Assembly: GCA_958295665.1 (NCBI GenBank)
Contig: OY282560.1
Location: forward strand, 25,441,653-25,505,652
From: Tipula vernalis
Taxonomy: Eukaryota > Arthropoda > Insecta > Diptera > Tipulidae
Length of the DNA stretch: 64,000 nucleotides
Reading direction: 5' to 3'
Below, one piece after another: positions 34,901 to 47,360 of the stretch (position 1 is its first letter; each line of letters begins with the position of its first letter). Position numbers and translations under genes: made by a program. Below the pieces are notes generated by a model. That model did not search any database. It was not told the origin of the DNA and saw only the letters and a program-made list of their open reading frames with translations.

Positions 34901-35104
34901 GTAAAAATCCAAAATCTGCAATTGTGCTCAGATTTCTGTTCTTAATGCCTTTAATGACAGGTCTCGAGACCTGTAACTGCTGTGCCAACGTATATTTAGA
35001 TTCCATAATTATTTTCGTACATTTCATAGAAAATTCGATTTTATGAAAATCACCTTACTATAGATCAGACGTTTCAGAGCTATAAAAATCCAAAATCTGC
35101 AATT
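31974..35104. repeat. Satellite super-block 1, 3131 bp
   Basis: Made of unit spacings 670, 487, 330, 487, 670 and 487. It is followed at once by a copy of identical organisation and length (35105..38235). In the places compared by eye, only isolated single-base differences were seen (for example 32635, 33420 and 35073). Confidence 0.85.
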
Positions 35105-38100
35105 GTGCTCCGATTGCTGTTCTTGATACGTCTAATGATAGGCCTCAGAACCTGTAAATTTGTATGCCAACGAGTATTTAGGTTCCTTGATTCCATTGGA
35201 AATCACCTTACTATACATCAGCCGATTCAGAGCAATAAAAATCCAAAATCTGCAACTGTGCTCCGATTTCTGTTCTTGATACCTTTAATGACAGGTCTCG
35301 AGACCTGTAACTGCTGTGCCAACGAATATTTAGATTCCATAATTATTTCCGTACATTTCATAGAAAATTCGATTTGATGAAAATCACCTTATTATACGAG
35401 TAGATCAGACGATTCAGAAATATAAAAATCCAAAATCTGCAATTTTGTTCCGATTGCTGTTCTTGATACCTCTAATGATAGGCCTGAGGACCTGTAAATT
35501 TGAATGCCAATGAGTATTTAGGTTCCTTGATTCCATTAAAAATCGCCTTACTATACATGAACCGATTCAGAGCAGTAAAAATCCAAAATCGGCAATTGTG
35601 CTCAGATTTCTTTTATTGATACTTTTAATGACAGGTCTCGAGACCTGTAACTGCTCTACCAACGCATATTTAGATTCCATAATTATTTCCGTACATTTCA
35701 TAGAAAATTCGATTTTATGAAAATTACCTTACGATCAGACGATTCAGAGCTATAAAAATCCAAAATCTGCAATTGTGCTCCGATTGCTGTTCTTGATACG
35801 TCTAATGATAGGCCTCAGAACCTGTAAATTTTTATGCCAACGAGTATTTAGGTTCCTTGATTCCATTGGAAATCACCTTACTATACATCAGCCGATTCAG
35901 AGCAATAAAAATCCAAAATCTGCAACTGTGCTCCGATTTCTGTTCTTGATACCTATAATGATTGGCCTCAGGACCTGTAAATTTTTAGGCCAATGAGTAT
36001 TTAGGTTCCTTGATTCCATTGAAAATCGCATTACTATACATCAACCGATTCAGAGCAGTAAAAATCCAAAATCTGCAATTGTGCTCAGATTTCTGTTCTT
36101 AATGCCTTTAATGACAGGTCTCGAGACCTGTAACTGCTGTGCCAACGTATATTTAGATTCCATAATTATTTTTGTACATTTCATAGAAAATTCGATTTTA
36201 TGAAAATCACCTTACTATAGATCAGACGATTCAGAGCCATAAAAATCCAAAATCTGCAATTGTGCTCCGATTGCTGTTCTTGATACGTCTAATGATAGGC
36301 CTCAGGACCAGTAAATTTTTATGCCAACGAGTATTTAGGTTCCTTGATTCCATTGAAAATCGCCTTACTATACATCAACCGATTCAGAGCAGTAAAAATC
36401 CAAAATCTGCAATTGTGCTCAGATTTCTTTTATTGATACCTTTAATGACAGGTCTCGAGACCTGTAACTGCTCTACCAACGCATATTTAGATTCCATAAT
36501 TATTTCCGTACATTTCATAGAAAATTCGATTTTATGAAAATTACCTTACCATCAGACGATTCAGAGCTATAAAAATCCAAAATCTGCAATTGTGCTCCGA
36601 TTGCTGTTCTTGATACGTCTAATGATAGGCCTCAGAACCTGTAAATTTTTATGCCAACGAGTATTTAGGTTCCTTGATTCCATTGGAAATCACCTTACTA
36701 TACATCAGCCGATTCAGAGCAATAAAAATCCAAAATCTGCAACTGTGCTCCGATTTCTGTTCTTGATACCTATAATGATTGGCCTCAGGACCTGTAAATT
36801 TTTAGGCCAATGAGTATTTAGGTTCCTTGATTCCATTGAAAATCGCATTACTATACATCAACCGATTCAGAGCAGTAAAAATCCAAAATCTGCAATTGTG
36901 CTCAGATTTCTGTTCTTAATGCCTTTAATGACAGGTCTCGAGACCTGTAACTGCTGTGCCAACGTATATTTAGATTCCATAATTATTTTTGTACATTTCA
37001 TAGAAAATTCGATTTTATGAAAATCACCTTACTATAGATCAGACGATTCAGAGCCATAAAAATCCAAAATCTGCAATTGTGCTCCGATTGCTGTTCTTGA
37101 TACGTCTAATGATAGGCCTCAGAACCTGTAAATTTGTATGCCAACGAGTATTTAGGTTCCTTGATTCCATTGGAAATCACCTTACTATACATCAGCCGAT
37201 TCAGAGCAATAAAAATCCAAAATCTGCAACTGTGCTCCGATTTCTGTTCTTGATACCTTTAATGACAGGTCTCGAGACCTGTAACTGCTGTGCCAACGAA
37301 TATTTAGATTCCATAATTATTTCCGTACATTTCATAGAAAATTCGATTTGATGAAAATCACCTTATTATACGAGTAGATCAGACGATTCAGAAATATAAA
37401 AATCCAAAATCTGCAATTTTGTTCCGATTGCTGTTCTTGATACCTCTAATGATAGGCCTGAGGACCTGTAAATTTGAATGCCAATGAGTATTTAGGTTCC
37501 TTGATTCCATTAAAAATCGCCTTACTATACATGAACCGATTCAGAGCAGTAAAAATCCAAAATCGGCAATTGTGCTCAGATTTCTTTTATTGATACTTTT
37601 AATGACAGGTCTCGAGACCTGTAACTGCTCTACCAACGCATATTTAGATTCCATAATTATTTCCGTACATTTCATAGAAAATTCGATTTTATGAAAATTA
37701 CCTTACGATCAGACGATTCAGAGCTATAAAAATCCAAAATCTGCAATTGTGCTCCGATTGCTGTTCTTGATACGTCTAATGATAGGCCTCAGAACCTGTA
37801 AATTTTTATGCCAACGAGTATTTAGGTTCCTTGATTCCATTGGAAATCACCTTACTATACATCAGCCGATTCAGAGCAGTAAAAATCCAAAATCTGCAAC
37901 TGTGCTCCGATTTCTGTTCTTGATACCTATAATGATTGGCCTCAGGACCTGTAAATTTTTAGGCCAATGAGTATTTAGGTTCCTTGATTCCATTGAAAAT
38001 CGCATTACTATACATCAACCGATTCAGAGCAGTAAAAATCCAAAATCTGCAATTGTGCTCAGATTTCTGTTCTTAATGCCTTTAATGACAGGTCTCGAGA

Positions 38101-38235
38101 CCTGTAACTGCTGTGCCAACGTATATTTAGATTCCATAATTATTTTCGTACATTTCATAGAAAATTCGATTTTATGAAAATCACCTTACTATAGATCAGA
38201 CGATTCAGAGCTATAAAAATCCAAAATCTGCAATT
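35105..38235. repeat. Satellite super-block 2, 3131 bp
   Basis: Tandem copy of 31974..35104 with the same internal order of 670, 487, 330, 487, 670 and 487. The near identity points to a recent unequal exchange or replication-based duplication of the whole block (inference). Confidence 0.85.
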
Positions 38236-41200
38236 GTGCTCCGATTGCTGTTCTTGATACGTCTAATGATAGGCCTCAGGACCAGTAAATTTTTATGTCA
38301 ACGAGTATTTAGGTTCCTTGATTCCATTGAAAATCACCTTACTATACATCAACCGATTCAGAGCAGTAAAAATCCAAAATCTGCAATTGTGCTCAGATTT
38401 CTGTTCTTAATGCCTTTAATGACAGGTCTCGAGACCTGTAACTGCTGTGCCAACGTATATTTAGATTCCATAATTATTTCCGTACATTTCATAGAAAATT
38501 CGATTTGATGAAAATCACCTTATTATACGAGTAGATCAGACGATTCAGAAATATAAAAATCCAAAATCTGCAATTTTGTTCCGATTGCTGTTCTTGATAC
38601 CTCTAATGATAGGCCTGAGGACCTGTAAATTTGAATGCCAATGAGTATTTAGGTTCCTTGATTCCATTAAAAATCGCCTTACTATACATGAACCGATTCA
38701 GAGCAGTAAAAATCCAAAATCGGCAATTGTGCTCAGATTTCTTTTATTGATACTTTTAATGACAGGTCTCGAGACCTGTAACTGCTCTACCAACGCATAT
38801 TTAGATTCCATAATTATTTCCGTACATTTCATAGAAAATTCGATTTTATGAAAATTACCTTACGATCAGACGATTCAGAGCTATAAAAATCCAAAATCTG
38901 CAATTGTGCTCCGATTGCTGTTCTTGATACGTCTAATGATAGGCCTCAGAACCTGTAAATTTTTATGCCAACGAGTATTTAGGTTCCTTGATTCCATTGG
39001 AAATCACCTTACTATACATCAGCCGATTCAGAGCAGTAAAAATCCAAAATCTGCAACTGTGCTCCGATTTCTGTTCTTGATACCTATAATGATTGGCCTC
39101 AGGACCTGTAAATTTTTAGGCCAATGAGTATTTAGGTTCCTTGATTCCATTGAAAATCGCATTACTATACATCAACCGATTCAGAGCAGTAAAAATCCAA
39201 AATCTGCAATTGTGCTCAGATTTCTGTTCTTAATGCCTTTAATGACAGGTCTCGAGACCTGTAACTGCTGTGCCAACGTATATTTAGATTCCATAATTAT
39301 TTTCGTACATTTCATAGAAAATTCGATTTTATGAAAATCACCTTACTATATATATCAGACGATTCAGAGCTATAAAAATCCAAAATCTGCAATTGTGCTC
39401 CAATTGCTGTTCTTGATACGTCTAATGATAGGCCTCAGGACCAGTAAATTTTTATGTCAACGAGTATTTAGGTTCCTTGATTCCATTGAAAATCACCTTA
39501 CTATACATCAGCCGATTCAGAGCAGTAAAAATCCAAAATCTGCAATTGTGCTCCGATTGCTGTTCCTGATACCTCTAATGATTGGCCTCAGTACCTGTAA
39601 ATTTTTAGGCCAATGAGTATTTAGGTTCCTTGATTCCATTGAAAATCGCCTTACTATACATCAACCGATTCAGAGCAGTAAAAATCTAAAATCTGCAATT
39701 GTGCTCAGATTTCTTTTATTGATACCTTTAATGACAGGTCTCGAGACCTGTAACTGCTGTGCCAACGTATATTTAGATTCCATAATTATTACCGTACATT
39801 TCATAGAAAATTCGATTTTATGAAAACCACCTTACTATAGATCAGACGATTCAGAGCTATAAAAATCCAAAATCTGCAATTGTGCTCCGATTGCTGTTCT
39901 TGATACGTCTAATGATAGGCCTCAGGACCAGTAAATTTTTATGCCAACGAGTATTTAGGTTCCTTGATTCCATTGAAAATCGCCTTACTATACATCAACC
40001 GATTCAGAGCGGTAAAAATCCAAAATCTGCAATTGTGCTCAGATTTCTTTTATTGATACCTTTAATGACAGGTCTCGAGACCTGTTACTGCTCTACCAAC
40101 GCATATTTAGATTCCATAATTATTTCCGTACATTTCATAGAAAATTCGATTTTATGAAAATCACCTTACTATAGATCAGACGATTCAGAGCTATAAAAAT
40201 CCAAAATCTGCAATTGTGCTCCGATTGCTGTTCTTGATACGTCTAATGATAGGCCTCAGGACCAGTAAATTTTTATGTCAACGAGTATTTAGGTTCCTTG
40301 ATTCCATTGAAAATCACCTTACTATACATCAACCGATTCAGAGCAGTAAAAATCCAAAATCTGCAATTGTGCTCAGATTTCTGTTCTTAATGCCTTTAAT
40401 GACAGGTCTCGAGACCTGTAACTGCTGTGCCAACGTATATTTAGATTCCATAATTATTTCCGTACATTTCATAGAAAATTCGATTTTATGAAAATCACCT
40501 TACTATAGATCAGACGATTCAGAGCTATAAAAATCCAAAATCTGCAATTGTGCTCCGATTGCTGTTCTTGATACGTCTAATGATAGGCCTCAGGACCAGT
40601 AAATTTTTATGTCAACGAGTATTTAGGTTCCTTGATTCCATTGAAAATCACCTTACTATACATCAACCGATTCAGAGCAGTAAAAATCCAAAATCTGCAA
40701 TTGTGCTCAGATTTCTGTTCTTAATGCCTTTAATGACAGGTCTCGAGACCTGTAACTGCTGTGCCAACGTATATTTAGATTCCATAATTATTTCCGTACA
40801 TTTCATAGAAAATTCGATTTTATGAAAATCACCTTACTATAGATCAGACGATTCAGAGCTATAAAAATCCAAAATCTGCAATTGTGCTCCGATTGCTGTT
40901 CTTGATACGTCTAATGATAGGCCTCAGGACCAGTAAATTTTTATGTCAACGAGTATTTAGGTTCCTTGATTCCATTGAAAATCACCTTACTATACATCAG
41001 CCGATTCAGAGCAGTAAAAATCCAAAATCTGCAATTGTGCTCCGATTGCTGTTCCTGATACCTCTAATGATTGGCCTCAGGACCTGTAAATTTTTAGGCC
41101 AATGAGTATTTAGGTTCCTTGATTCCATTGAAAATCGCCTTACTATACATCAACCGATTCAGAGCAGTAAAAATCTAAAATCTGCAATTGTGCTCAGATT

Positions 41201-43681
41201 TCTTTTATTGATACCTTTAATGACAGGTCTCGAGACCTGTAACTGCTGTGCCAACGTATATTTAGATTCCATAATTATTTCCGTACATTTCATAGAAAAT
41301 TCGATTTTATGAAAATCACCTTACTATAGATCAGACGATTCAGAGCTATAAAAATCCAAAATCTGCAATTGTGCTCCGATTGCTGTTCTTGATACGTCTA
41401 ATGATAGGCCTCAGGACCAGTAAATTTTTATGTCAACGAGTATTTAGGTTCCTTGATTCCATTGAAAATCACCTTACTATACATCAACCGATTCAGAGCA
41501 GTAAAAATCCAAAATCTGCAATTGTGCTCCGATTGCTGTTCCTGATACCTCTAATGATTGGCCTCAGGACCTGTAAATTTTTAGGCCAATGAGTATTTAG
41601 GTTCCTTGATTCCATTGAAAATCGCCTTACTATACATCAACCGATTCAGAGCAGTAAAAATCCAAAATCTGCAATTGTGCTCAGATTTCTGTTCTTAATG
41701 CCTTTAATGACAGGTCTCGAGACCTGTAACTGCTGTGCCAACGTATATTTAGATTCCATAATTATTTTTGTACATTTCATAGAAAATTCGATTTTATGAA
41801 AATCACCTTACTATAGATCAGACGATTCAGAGCTATAAAAATCCAAAATCTGCAATTGTGCTCCGATTGCTGTTCTTGATACGTCTAATGATAGGCCCCA
41901 GGACCTGTAAATTTTTAGGCCAATGAGTATTTAGGTTCCTTGATTCCATTGAAAATCGCGTTACTATACATCAACCGATTCAGAGCAGTAAAAATCTAAA
42001 ATCTGCAATTGTGCTCAGATTTCTTTTATTGATACCTTTAATGACAGGTCTCGAGACCTGTAACTGCTCTACCAACGCATATTTAGATTCCTTAATTATT
42101 TCCGTACATTTCATAGAAAATTCGATTTTATGAAAATCACCTTACTATAGATCAGACGATTCAGAGCTATAAAAATCCAAAATCTGCAATTGTGCTCCGA
42201 TTGCTGTTCTTGATACGTCTAATGATAGGCCTCAGGACCAGTAAATTTTTATGCCAACGAGTATTTAGGTTCCTTGATTCCATTGAAAATCACCTTACTA
42301 TACATCAGCCGATTCAGAGCAGTAAAAATCCAAAATCTGCAATTGTGCTCCGATTGCTGTTCTTGATACCTTTAATGACAGGTCTCGAGACCTGTAACTG
42401 CTCTACCAACGTATATTTAGATTCCATAATTATTTCCGTACATTTCATAAAAAATTCGATTTGATGAAAATCACCTTACTATAGATCAGACGATTCAGAG
42501 CTATAAAAATCCAAAATCTGCAATTGTGCTCCGATTGCTGTTCTTGATACCTCAAATGATAGGCCTAAGGACCTGTAAATTTTTATGCCAACGAGTATTT
42601 AGATTCCTTGATTCCATTGAAAATCACCTTACTATACAACAGCCGATTCAGAGCAGTAAAAATCCGAAATCTGCAATTATGTTCCGATTGGTGTTCCCAA
42701 TACCTCTAATGATTGGCCTCAGGACCTGTAAATTTTTAGGCCAATAAGTATTTGGGTACCTTGATTCCATTGAAAATCGCCTTACTATACATCAACCGAT
42801 TCAGAGCAGTAAAAATCCAAAATCTGCAATTGTGTTCCGATTGCTGTTCCTGATACCTCTAATGATAAGCCTCAGGACCTGTAAATTTTTATGCCACGAG
42901 TATTCAGGTTCCTTGAATCCATTGAAAATCACCTTACTATACATCAGCCGATTCAGAGCAGTAAAAATCCAAAACCTGCAATTGTGCTAAGATTTCTGTT
43001 CTTGATACCTTTAATGACAGGTCTCGAGACCTGTAACTGCTGTGCCAACGCATATTTAGATTCCATAATTATTTCCGTACATTTCATAGAAAATTCGATT
43101 TTATGAAAATCACCTTACTATAGATCAGACGATTCAGAGCTATAAAAATCCAAAATCTGCAATTGTGCTCCGATTGCTGTTCTTGATACGTCTAATGATA
43201 GGCCTAAGGACCTGTAAATTTTTATGCCAACGAGTATTTAGATTCCTTGATTCCATTGAAAATCACCTTACTATACAACAGCCGATTCAGAGCAGTAAAA
43301 ATCGAAAATCTGCAATTGTGTTCCGATTGGTGTTCCCAATACCTCTAATGATTGGCCTCAGGACCTGTAAATTTTTATTCCAATAAGTATTTGGGTACCT
43401 TGATTCCATTGAAAATCGCCTTACTATACATCAACCGATTCAGAGCAGTAAAAATCCAAAATCTGCAATTGTGTTCCGATTTCTGTTCTTGATACCTTTA
43501 ATGACAGGTCTCGAGACCTGTAACTGCTGTGCCAACGCATATTTAGATTCCATAATTATTTCCGTACATTTCATAGAAAATTCGATTTGATGAAAATCTC
43601 CTTACTATAGATCAGACGATTCAGAGCTATAAAAATCCAAAATCTGCAATTGTGCTCCGATTGCTGTTCTTGATACCTCTA

Positions 43682-43842
43682 AACATCATTATTCGTAATT
43701 TTTTGACGAAAAATGCAACAAATACCATCCAACAGCGACCGAATTTACCTGATTTGGCTCCCTGTGACTTCTTTCTGTTCAATCGAGTTAAAAAACCATT
43801 ACGGGGAACGGGTTTCAGCAGCCGAGAGGAATTAATGAAAAA
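43682..43842 (+). pseudogene. Mariner transposase, right part of the split frame
   Basis: Resumes the transposase with NFLTKNATNTIQ, then LPDLAPCDFFLFNRVKKPL, which includes the third catalytic Asp (PDLAPCDFF), and FSSREELMKK. It then stops abruptly where an inverted copy of the element's left end begins. The C-terminal KRWHKC block, present in the element at 45936, is missing. Confidence 0.85.
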
Positions 43843-44029
43843 ATCACCAACACACACAGAGAAGATGTACTCTTGACTACGTAACTTTTGCAAATGTCAA
43901 GCTATGACGTTAAGATTTAGAGGGAATATCAACAACAGATGTACCAACTGAACAAAAAAAACAGAACTCAAATCGGAACGATGTGAGCGCCACGCGGTGG
44001 TTATTCCGGAAACTTGTTGATCAAGGTAG
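43843..44029 (-). repeat. Right terminus: inverted copy of the left mariner end
   Basis: Complement matches 31031..31244 from the ctaccttgatcaacaag terminus through gatgtactcttgactacg. It replaces the normal right end, which can be seen in the element at 45936..46722. Confidence 0.85.
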
Positions 44030-44297
44030 TATTTTACGATTTGAAAATTACTTGTATCATAAAATATTTTTAGTTTTATATTTAAATCAAACTTCTGAGT
44101 ATAACATATTTTGAAACCAATCATCTAAATTTAGTAATTTGATTAATATAATTAAAATAAAACTGTACAAATTTAATTTCTATTTGTGCATCTATGTGAA
44201 AAAGGCAGTGCACGCTTATAAAAGCGAAATCAATGACGTAAAATCTTGTTCTGTAACATAAATACATAATTTAATGCACATGTTTTGTTATAGATTC

Positions 44298-44355
44298 GTA
44301 TGAATTTCCAACTTAACGAACAAAAATTTTTGCTCGTTATGTTGGAAATTCATAC
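44298..44355. repeat. 58-base near-perfect palindrome
   Basis: gtatgaatttccaac and its complement, continuing through taacga.caaaaa to the centre, form 29-base arms with two mismatches and no loop. It lies between the composite mariner and the BEL element. It could be a tiny MITE or a hairpin in the BEL leader; the role is unknown. Confidence 0.7.
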
Positions 44356-44870
44356 AAACCTGTAAGTCAAACGTAAAACGTTTTTTTCATTGTGAATGCT
44401 CTGTAAGACATCTTGTTCAAGCCGGAATATTCAAATATTTGCTCAAATTCAAATTGTTTAAAAAGTTTGGGTTCAGTGCATTAAGTAGCTCAATTTAAAA
44501 AATCAAGCAAGTGAAAATTAAAAAACTAGTAAAATTGTTTTTATTTAAATGGTGATTACAAATCAAAGGAGAAACAAAAATTCTAATATACAGTCCACTC
44601 CCGATGTAAGAAATAAACCAATCCAGCTTGAAAATTTACACATAAAAGTGGTCCTTAGAGCCGGATATCTACATCGCAATAATTCCAACACGGAATATTT
44701 AGTTAAAAGGCAGTAGGTGGCTTATTTCAACAATTCCAACACGGAATCATTTCTCAACATGCCATTTTGTGTCGTATTTCTAATTCCAATAAGAAAGAAG
44801 TATTTTTCAATTGGGATTTAATTTCAATCAATTTCATTAGGCACGTGGCCAAGTGTGAGGTTATAATCAT

Positions 44871-45933
44871 CATACGTTGGCAAAATTTATAACACATCTT
44901 CTCGAAATACCTGTTCCAAAGTTCGATGGAACTTTCTTATTATTACAACGGGTACATAATGAAACCAGACTCAATATAAATGGGGAGGTTCAGCGTACCA
45001 TTTTATTGAATCAATCCCGAATTCCGACGAGAACTATAAACAAGTATGGGATTCTTTTTTCAAACATTATGAGAATCATTCAAGAATAAAAACATTGCAT
45101 ATGAGAATAGTGCAAAAGATTTGCAAATATTCTTAGATTCCTTTTGAAAGCAATATAATGCTTTAAAGTCGTTAAAAATCCCAATAGACCAATGGGATGT
45201 ATATTTTTTATTCCACGCTTCTCAATTGGTAGACTCAGTATCACGTCACAAAATTGAGATAAAAAAACCAATCGATAAAGATCTATCCATACAAGAGGTC
45301 ATGGAGATTCTAACACAACGAGCACGGGTCCTAGAAGCCATATCTTCTACTGATTCTAACGTACCAAATATCGAATCCATTGTAAAAAAGCCTCAAAAGT
45401 CAAAGTTTACAATGATGGTTACCGAACCAAAACTCACAATAGCGTGTCATTACTGTAAATCTGATCATTTTATATACAAATATGAACGGTTTAAGTCAAT
45501 ACCATGGAAGGGTAAAGTTCAATGGATAAAAGGAAAAAAATTGTGTTACAACTGCCTTGGGGCACATCATATTTCCAAATGTAAATCCAAACTTTCATGT
45601 TATACGTGTAAGAAGAGGCATCATTCGCTCTTACACAATTCAACTTTTAATCAAGATAATCTTGATATGACTTTAATTTCGAAAAATGCTCAATCAGTAT
45701 CATTGCCTGTGGATGTCAGTGTTACACCGAGTAGTTCGAAACAGACTACAAATACTACTAAAAGTAGTATTTCCGAAAATTCTAACTTGAATCCAACCAA
45801 TCCATCTGGAAATCTTAATGGAGTTAGTGGAATACAGAAATGGAGGGTGAGGTTTGTCTTCACTCAACCGACCCTCAAATTTTATTATCCACCGTTTTGG
45901 TTTGGATACAAGGTTCAAAAGTTACGCGCGTAT
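44871..45933 (+). pseudogene. BEL/Pao gag
   Basis: Opens with EIPVPKFDGTF, the conserved start of BEL gag, but soon breaks. From 45226 to about 45850 it is open and carries an ACHYCKSDHFIYKYERF finger, then CYNCLGAHHISKCKSKLSC and CKKRHHSLLH, the zinc-finger set typical of BEL/Pao. The following Ser/Thr/Asn-rich linker leads to the protease. The mariner inserted at the TA at 45934 cuts the frame. Confidence 0.85.
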
Positions 45934-45935
45934 TA

Positions 45936-46722
45936 CTACCTTGATCAACAAGTTCTCGGAATAACCACCATGTGGCGCTCCCATCGTTCCGATTTGAGTT
46001 CTGGTTTTTTATTAAGTTGGTACATCTGTTGTTGATATTCCCTCTAAATCTTAGCGTCATAGCTTGACATTTGCAAAACTTACGTAGTCAAGAGAACATC
46101 TATCTTTGTGTGTGTTGGCGAATATTTACAATTTTAGACATGATTTGCGAAGCTGAATCCGATCCCACATTCATCAAAAGGATCATTACTGAAGACGAGA
46201 CGTGGGTTTATGAGTACGACACGCAATCCAGACATCAGGCAAGTGAATGGCGCTCACCAAAAAAAAACCACGTCGTTTTCAGTCAAAAAAGAAGGCAATG
46301 CTCACGGTTTTCATGGATTACAACGGTGTAGTGCATCATGAATTTTTGCCAGAAGGCCAGACCGTAAACAAAGAGTATTATTTGGGCGTTATGAGACGTT
46401 TGCGTGAAGCAATTTTGACGAAAAATGCAACAAATTCACCTGATTTGGCTCCCTGTGACTTCTTTCTGTTCAATCGAGTTAAAAAACCATTACGAGGAAC
46501 GCGTTTCAGCAGCCGAGAGGAAATAATGGAAAAATCTCAGGAAGCACTGATGGACATACCGAAAACCGAATATAAAAAATGTTTCGGGGATTGGATCAAG
46601 CGCTGGCATAAGTGTGTTGTAGTCGATGGGGATTACTTTAAAGGGGATAATATAGATTTAGATTAATAAACTTGTATTTTTAATTTTCTGAATAAATTCC
46701 GGGAACTTTTTGATCAAGGTGG
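45936..46722 (+). mobile_element. Mariner deletion derivative, 787 bp
   Basis: Ends ctaccttgatcaacaagttc and the complement of ccaccttgatcaaaaagttc are inverted repeats. TA flanks both sides (45934..45935, 46723..46724). It interrupts the BEL protease region. It belongs to the same family as the composite at 31031..44029 and shows the normal right end that the composite has lost. At 787 bases it is well short of the usual 1.3 kb. Confidence 0.9.
46071..46669 (+). pseudogene. Mariner transposase, internally deleted and frameshifted
   Basis: The first frame carries FIKRIITEDETWVYEYD with catalytic Asp 1. After a frameshift near 46250 the second frame has LTVFMDYNGVVHHEFLPEGQ and MRRLREAI, then jumps straight to LTKNATNSPDLAPCDFF (Asp 3), YKKCFGDWIKRWHKC and GDYF. 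The segment with HHDNAP (Asp 2) is deleted, as is the N-terminal DNA-binding part. The enzyme cannot be active. Confidence 0.9.
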
Positions 46723-46724
46723 TA

Positions 46725-47360
46725 TGTCGTGCATTATTAGATTCCGGGTCTCAATCTAATTTTATCACCGAAAGGATTTGCCAAATTTTGGGGACTAAGT
46801 AGTAGCTCCAGTCTAGGGAATTAATTCGAATGTAACAGAAATTATAAGGTTAATTTGTCGATTGAGTCTCGTATTCAAAATTTTAAACAAAGTTTGGAAT
46901 TTTTAATTCTGCCAAAAATAACAGACATATTACCACTGCACACAGTAAATTTTGATTTGAATAAGTCCAACCAAAGAATTTGGAATTAGCAGATCCAAAA
47001 TTTTATGTGCCTGGACGAATTGATGTTCTTATTGGCGCTGAAATCCACAATGATATTTTTAGTGGAGAAAAGATTCAGGTATCTCAAGAACTTCCACCAT
47101 TCCAACAATCAGTGTTTGGGTACGTTATTTGTGGACGGGCAAGTGCTTCTTTTCCATCTTCATTTGTTTCATTATTCTGTTGTGACGTTGATTTACTGCG
47201 CAAAGAAGTGCAGACATTTTATGAAATTGAAGATGTGAAGACGAAAAACAATTTTTCATTGGAAGAGAAAGCATGTGAGGCCATAGCTACACCAAAAGCA
47301 TTGCACGTGATTCCAAGGGAAGATACACTGTTGCGCTTCCACTTAAATCAAATATTTTAA
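46725..47360 (+). pseudogene. BEL/Pao protease and A17-type region
   Basis: Resumes right after the mariner with ALLDSGSQSNFI, the D-S-G active site of the BEL protease, then soon hits stops. From 46980 there is an open stretch with YVPGRIDVLIGAEIHNDI and SVFGYVICGR, typical of the region between protease and reverse transcriptase in BEL/Pao polyproteins. Confidence 0.8.

Larger units (their letters stand above)
31626..43681. repeat. Higher-order satellite array inside the mariner
   Basis: Two related monomers alternate. Type A (about 153 bases) has aggcctcaggacc and gagtatttaggttccttga. Type B (about 181 bases) has acaggtctcgagacctgt and cataattatttccgtacat. AB dimers repeat every 330-334 bases (for example 40216, 40550, 40884) and AAB trimers every 487 (40884, 41371). 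Larger patterns of 670+487+330+487 and 670+487 make blocks of 1974 and 1157 bases. The small open frames of 73-91 codons that recur with the same period are a by-product and are not taken as genes. Copies at the right edge (42500..43650) are more diverged. Confidence 0.95.
31031..44029. mobile_element. 13-kb composite mariner carrying a satellite array
   Basis: The outer ends ctactttgatcaacaag (left) and the complement of ctaccttgatcaacaag (right) are the same mariner terminus found on the 787-bp element at 45936. TA stands at both sides (31029..31030 and 44030..44031). The left end is followed by mariner transposase sequence up to HHDNAPSHGE at about 31615. The right end is preceded by the next transposase section, from about 43682. 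Between them lie about 12 kb of satellite. The right terminal ~187 bases (43843..44029) are an inverted copy of the left terminus rather than a normal right end, so the inverted repeats are about 190-210 bases long. This may be a mobilised composite, or a normal insertion later rebuilt. Confidence 0.75.

Noticed and set aside
31974..43386. More than twenty open frames of 73-91 codons with near-identical Leu/Ile-rich proteins, like a gene family
   Set aside because: They recur exactly with the satellite period, have no splice or promoter context, and the conserved units are DNA-level repeats (palindrome, spacer). They are a by-product of the array.
31626..43681. CRISPR-like array
   Set aside because: Monomers of 153 and 181 bases are directly adjacent with no unique spacers, and the surroundings are eukaryotic transposons.
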